From: Brachybacterium sp. FME24
GTDB lineage: Bacteria > Actinomycetota > Actinomycetes > Actinomycetales > Dermabacteraceae
Direction of reading: 5' to 3'
Assembly (NCBI RefSeq): GCF_014897705.1
Contig: NZ_JABUXV010000005.1
Location: 186,001 to 250,000, forward strand
Length of the DNA: 64,000 bases
The notes beneath the pieces were generated by a model. The model did no database searches and was not told where the DNA came from. It saw only the letters and a list, made by a program, of their open reading frames with translations. The position numbers and the translations under genes were made by a program. This document shows positions 60,899 to 64,000 of the stretch, in pieces (the stretch's first letter is position 1; the number at the start of each line of letters is the position of its first letter).

Positions 60899-61000
60899 CG
60901 CCGACACCTGCCCGTACCCACCACTGCTGAGGGTCCGCGCGGCTGTCTGACGTGCGGAAGGTCTCGCGGGACGCTCCCGGTGCGCGGAAGGCTCGCATCC

Positions 61001-61006
61001 GATAAT
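61001..61006 (+). promoter_or_regulatory. -10 element of yaaA (leaderless, GTG start)
   Basis: GATAAT, six bases, then the GTG at 61013. Confidence 0.5.
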
Positions 61007-61012
61007 GGGCAG

Positions 61013-61792
61013 GTGCTGATGCTGCTGCCGCCCTCGGAGACCAAGACCCGACCCTCCCAGTTCGGCGCGCGCGCCCTGGACGTCGAGTCCCTTGGGCTTC
61101 CACAGCTGGCCGGGGCACGACGCACGATCCTGCGCGCGGCCCAGCGCACCGCGACTGTGAAGGACGCCGCGGCGAAGCTCGGCGTCCCGGCCTCCGCTCC
61201 CGAGCTCGTGGCGCGTATGGCACAGCTGGACGACGAGCCGACAGCACCTCCGCTGGCCGTGTACTCCGGGGTGCTGTACGACCAGCTCGAGGCGTCCCAC
61301 TCGCCGGCCCCGGATCGCAGAGTGCTGGTCCAGAGCGCCCTGTTCGGCCTCGTCGATGCCGGGAGCGACCGGATCCCCGCCTACCGGCTCTCGGCCGGTT
61401 CCACCCTCTCCCGCCTCGGGAGGGCCGGCTCCTGGTGGACACCGCGCCTCCGTCCGATCTCCGCGCAGCTGCGCACCGAGCAGGCCGACGGCGACTCCCC
61501 CGTCGTGATCGACTGTCGCTCCGGCTCCTACCGTTCGATGATGGCGATGGCCAGCTCGGAGAGTGTGCGCGTCCTCGAGGTCTCTCCGGTCCAGGAGCGC
61601 GGCGGGGTGCGGAAGGTGATCTCGCACGATGCGAAACGGTATCGCGGGCTGGTGGCGCGGGCGCTTCTGGACGCCGAGCGGACGCCGACGTCGGCCGATG
61701 AGGTCGTCGATGTCGTCCGGGCCGCCTTCGGGGAGGGCCTGCTGGTCGAGCTGGACGCGGACCGTCTGGTGATCGTCGACCGGGTCGCCTGA
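61013..61792 (+). CDS. yaaA: YaaA family protein (peroxide stress, DUF328)
   Basis: 259 aa. Family motifs at the N-terminus (LLPPSETKTRP) and C-terminus (KVISHDAKRYRGLVARALL). E. coli YaaA lowers free iron and protects DNA from peroxide; its fold binds DNA. Start at the GTG two codons before MLLPPSE, supported by a GATAAT hexamer six bases upstream. It converges with the NIF3 gene (6-bp gap). Confidence 0.9.
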   Translation: MLMLLPPSETKTRPSQFGARALDVESLGLPQLAGARRTILRAAQRTATVKDAAAKLGVPASAPELVARMAQLDDEPTAPPLAVYSGVLYDQLEASHSPAPDRRVLVQSALFGLVDAGSDRIPAYRLSAGSTLSRLGRAGSWWTPRLRPISAQLRTEQADGDSPVVIDCRSGSYRSMMAMASSESVRVLEVSPVQERGGVRKVISHDAKRYRGLVARALLDAERTPTSADEVVDVVRAAFGEGLLVELDADRLVIVDRVA

Positions 61793-61798
61793 GCCGGC

Positions 61799-62652
61799 TC
61801 AGTCCGCGCGGCCGCTCCAGGGGTCGGTGGTGTGCTCGCTGAGCAGCACCTCGAGGCCGGGCACGGTCTCGGTGAGCAGATCTCGGGCCGCCGGGAGCCA
61901 GAGTGCTTCGCTCGCCGCATGCGGGACGTCGATCAGCGCGGGCGCCCCGGCAGGGTCCGCAGCGGCCTCCACGTGCTCGAGCGCGGGATGGTGGCGCAGA
62001 TCCGAGGTGATGTAGGCGTCCACACTGGCGGCAGCCGCCTCCTGGAGGAAGGAGTCACCCGCGCCCGGGCACACCGCGAGGGTTCGCACCGGGCGATCCG
62101 CAGGTCCGGTGTGGAGGATCCCGCGGGCGGTGTGCGGGACGGTGCCGGCGATCGCCGCGGTGAGGGCGCCGACGGTCGTCGGCCGCGCAAGGGTCCCGAC
62201 CGCGCCGAGGCCGAACAGACGCGAGCCGTGGGCGCCGCTGTCCGTCTCGCGCCCGGGCACGAGCGGCCGGGCGTCCTGCAGGTCGAGAGCGGAGATCCAC
62301 GCACCGACGGTCCCCCGGGTGGAACGGTCCACATTCGTGTGACCGCACCACAGCGCGACGCCGGCGCGCAGCAGAGTGGTGACCACCGCGCCCTTGCCCT
62401 GGTCGGCGGGCAGGAAGTTGGCCCCTCGCAGCAGCAGCGGGTGATGGGTGACCAGCAGTTCGGCGCCGCGATCCACGGCTTCGCGCGCTACCTCGAGCGT
62501 CGGATCGACCGCCAGGAGCACACGGCGCACGGCAGCCGAACGCTCCCCCAGCACCATTCCCACACGGTCCCAGTCCTCGGCCCAGTCCAGAGGGTAGGCC
62601 TCTTCGAGGGTCCCGATGACGGACCCGACGCTCAGGGCCGCGTGCTCGCTCA

Positions 62653-62653
<1 letters not shown>
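61799..62653 (-). CDS. NIF3/YbgI-like dinuclear metal protein
   Basis: 284 aa. Metal-ligand motifs THHPLL (about residue 70), GHTNVD (about 105) and the C-terminal EALWLPAARDLL/LSEHTTDPW. These are toroidal hexamers with GTP cyclohydrolase I-like annotation but unclear function. Start at MSEHAALSV, which overlaps the sufU stop as TGATG, placing it in the suf operon. Confidence 0.88.

Positions 62654-64000
<1,347 letters not shown>

Overview
This 64 kb window is high-GC DNA (about 70% G+C by eye) from a chromosome of an actinobacterium. The gene content points to the order Micrococcales, most likely Brachybacterium or another member of Dermabacteraceae. The main pointers are a mycothiol ligase (mshC), a full pupylation locus without proteasome subunit genes, glnE next to glnA2, a polyphosphate glucokinase, DUF4191 and DUF5703 genes, and strong GC3 coding. 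The genus is an inference. Almost everything is housekeeping. I see no integrase, transposase, prophage block or CRISPR array.

Layout. 1-7.8 kb: rsmB (cut by the left edge), fmt, an MFS exporter, a DASS-type dicarboxylate transporter, a helicase-dead PriA and an FKBP isomerase. 7.8-14.9 kb: an FKBP lipoprotein, then pafA, pup, dop, arc and trmI, all on the minus strand and tightly coupled. 14.9-22.3 kb: a site-2 protease, a PAC2 protein, mshC, uppP, an Asp-rich protein, DUF5703, a prepilin-peptidase-like protein, two SPOUT RNA methylases and tRNA-Leu(GAG). 22.3-32.6 kb: a long minus-strand run (aroE, mltG, ruvX, alaS, rpsD, rarA, pyrD and two membrane proteins). 32.6-41.8 kb: pepA, lpdA and sucB, a membrane pseudokinase-like protein on the other strand, then lipB, lipA and DUF4191; lipB and lipA make the lipoate carried by SucB. 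42-44 kb: an RDD protein and glnA. 44.2-51.5 kb: a phosphotransferase, a TetR-controlled two-gene ABC exporter, a NarL-type two-component pair and a lone PD-(D/E)XK nuclease. 51.6-56.8 kb: glnE, glnA2 and a small lipoprotein; GlnE is expected to adenylylate the GlnA encoded 8 kb away. 57-64 kb: panB, a SPOR-like small protein, map, ppgK, RNase P RNA, yaaA, a NIF3-like gene, sufU and sufS (cut by the right edge).

Two organising themes stand out. First, co-directional genes are joined by ATGA, TGATG or GTGA overlaps, so translational coupling is the rule. Second, the first genes of at least fourteen transcription units have a TANNNT-like -10 hexamer ending 6-8 nt before the ATG or GTG and no Shine-Dalgarno sequence, which predicts leaderless mRNAs. 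One of these leaderless starts opens an 8-codon upstream ORF coupled to the MFS gene.

The points most worth a second look are the proteasome-less pupylation locus whose ARC ATPase lacks the GQYL-type tail, a polyphosphate glucokinase with a 130-residue Lys/Ala/Ser/Thr tail, short tandem repeats that start exactly at the stop codons of glnA and map, a 95-bp perfect repeat inside sucB, and a membrane pseudokinase-like protein.
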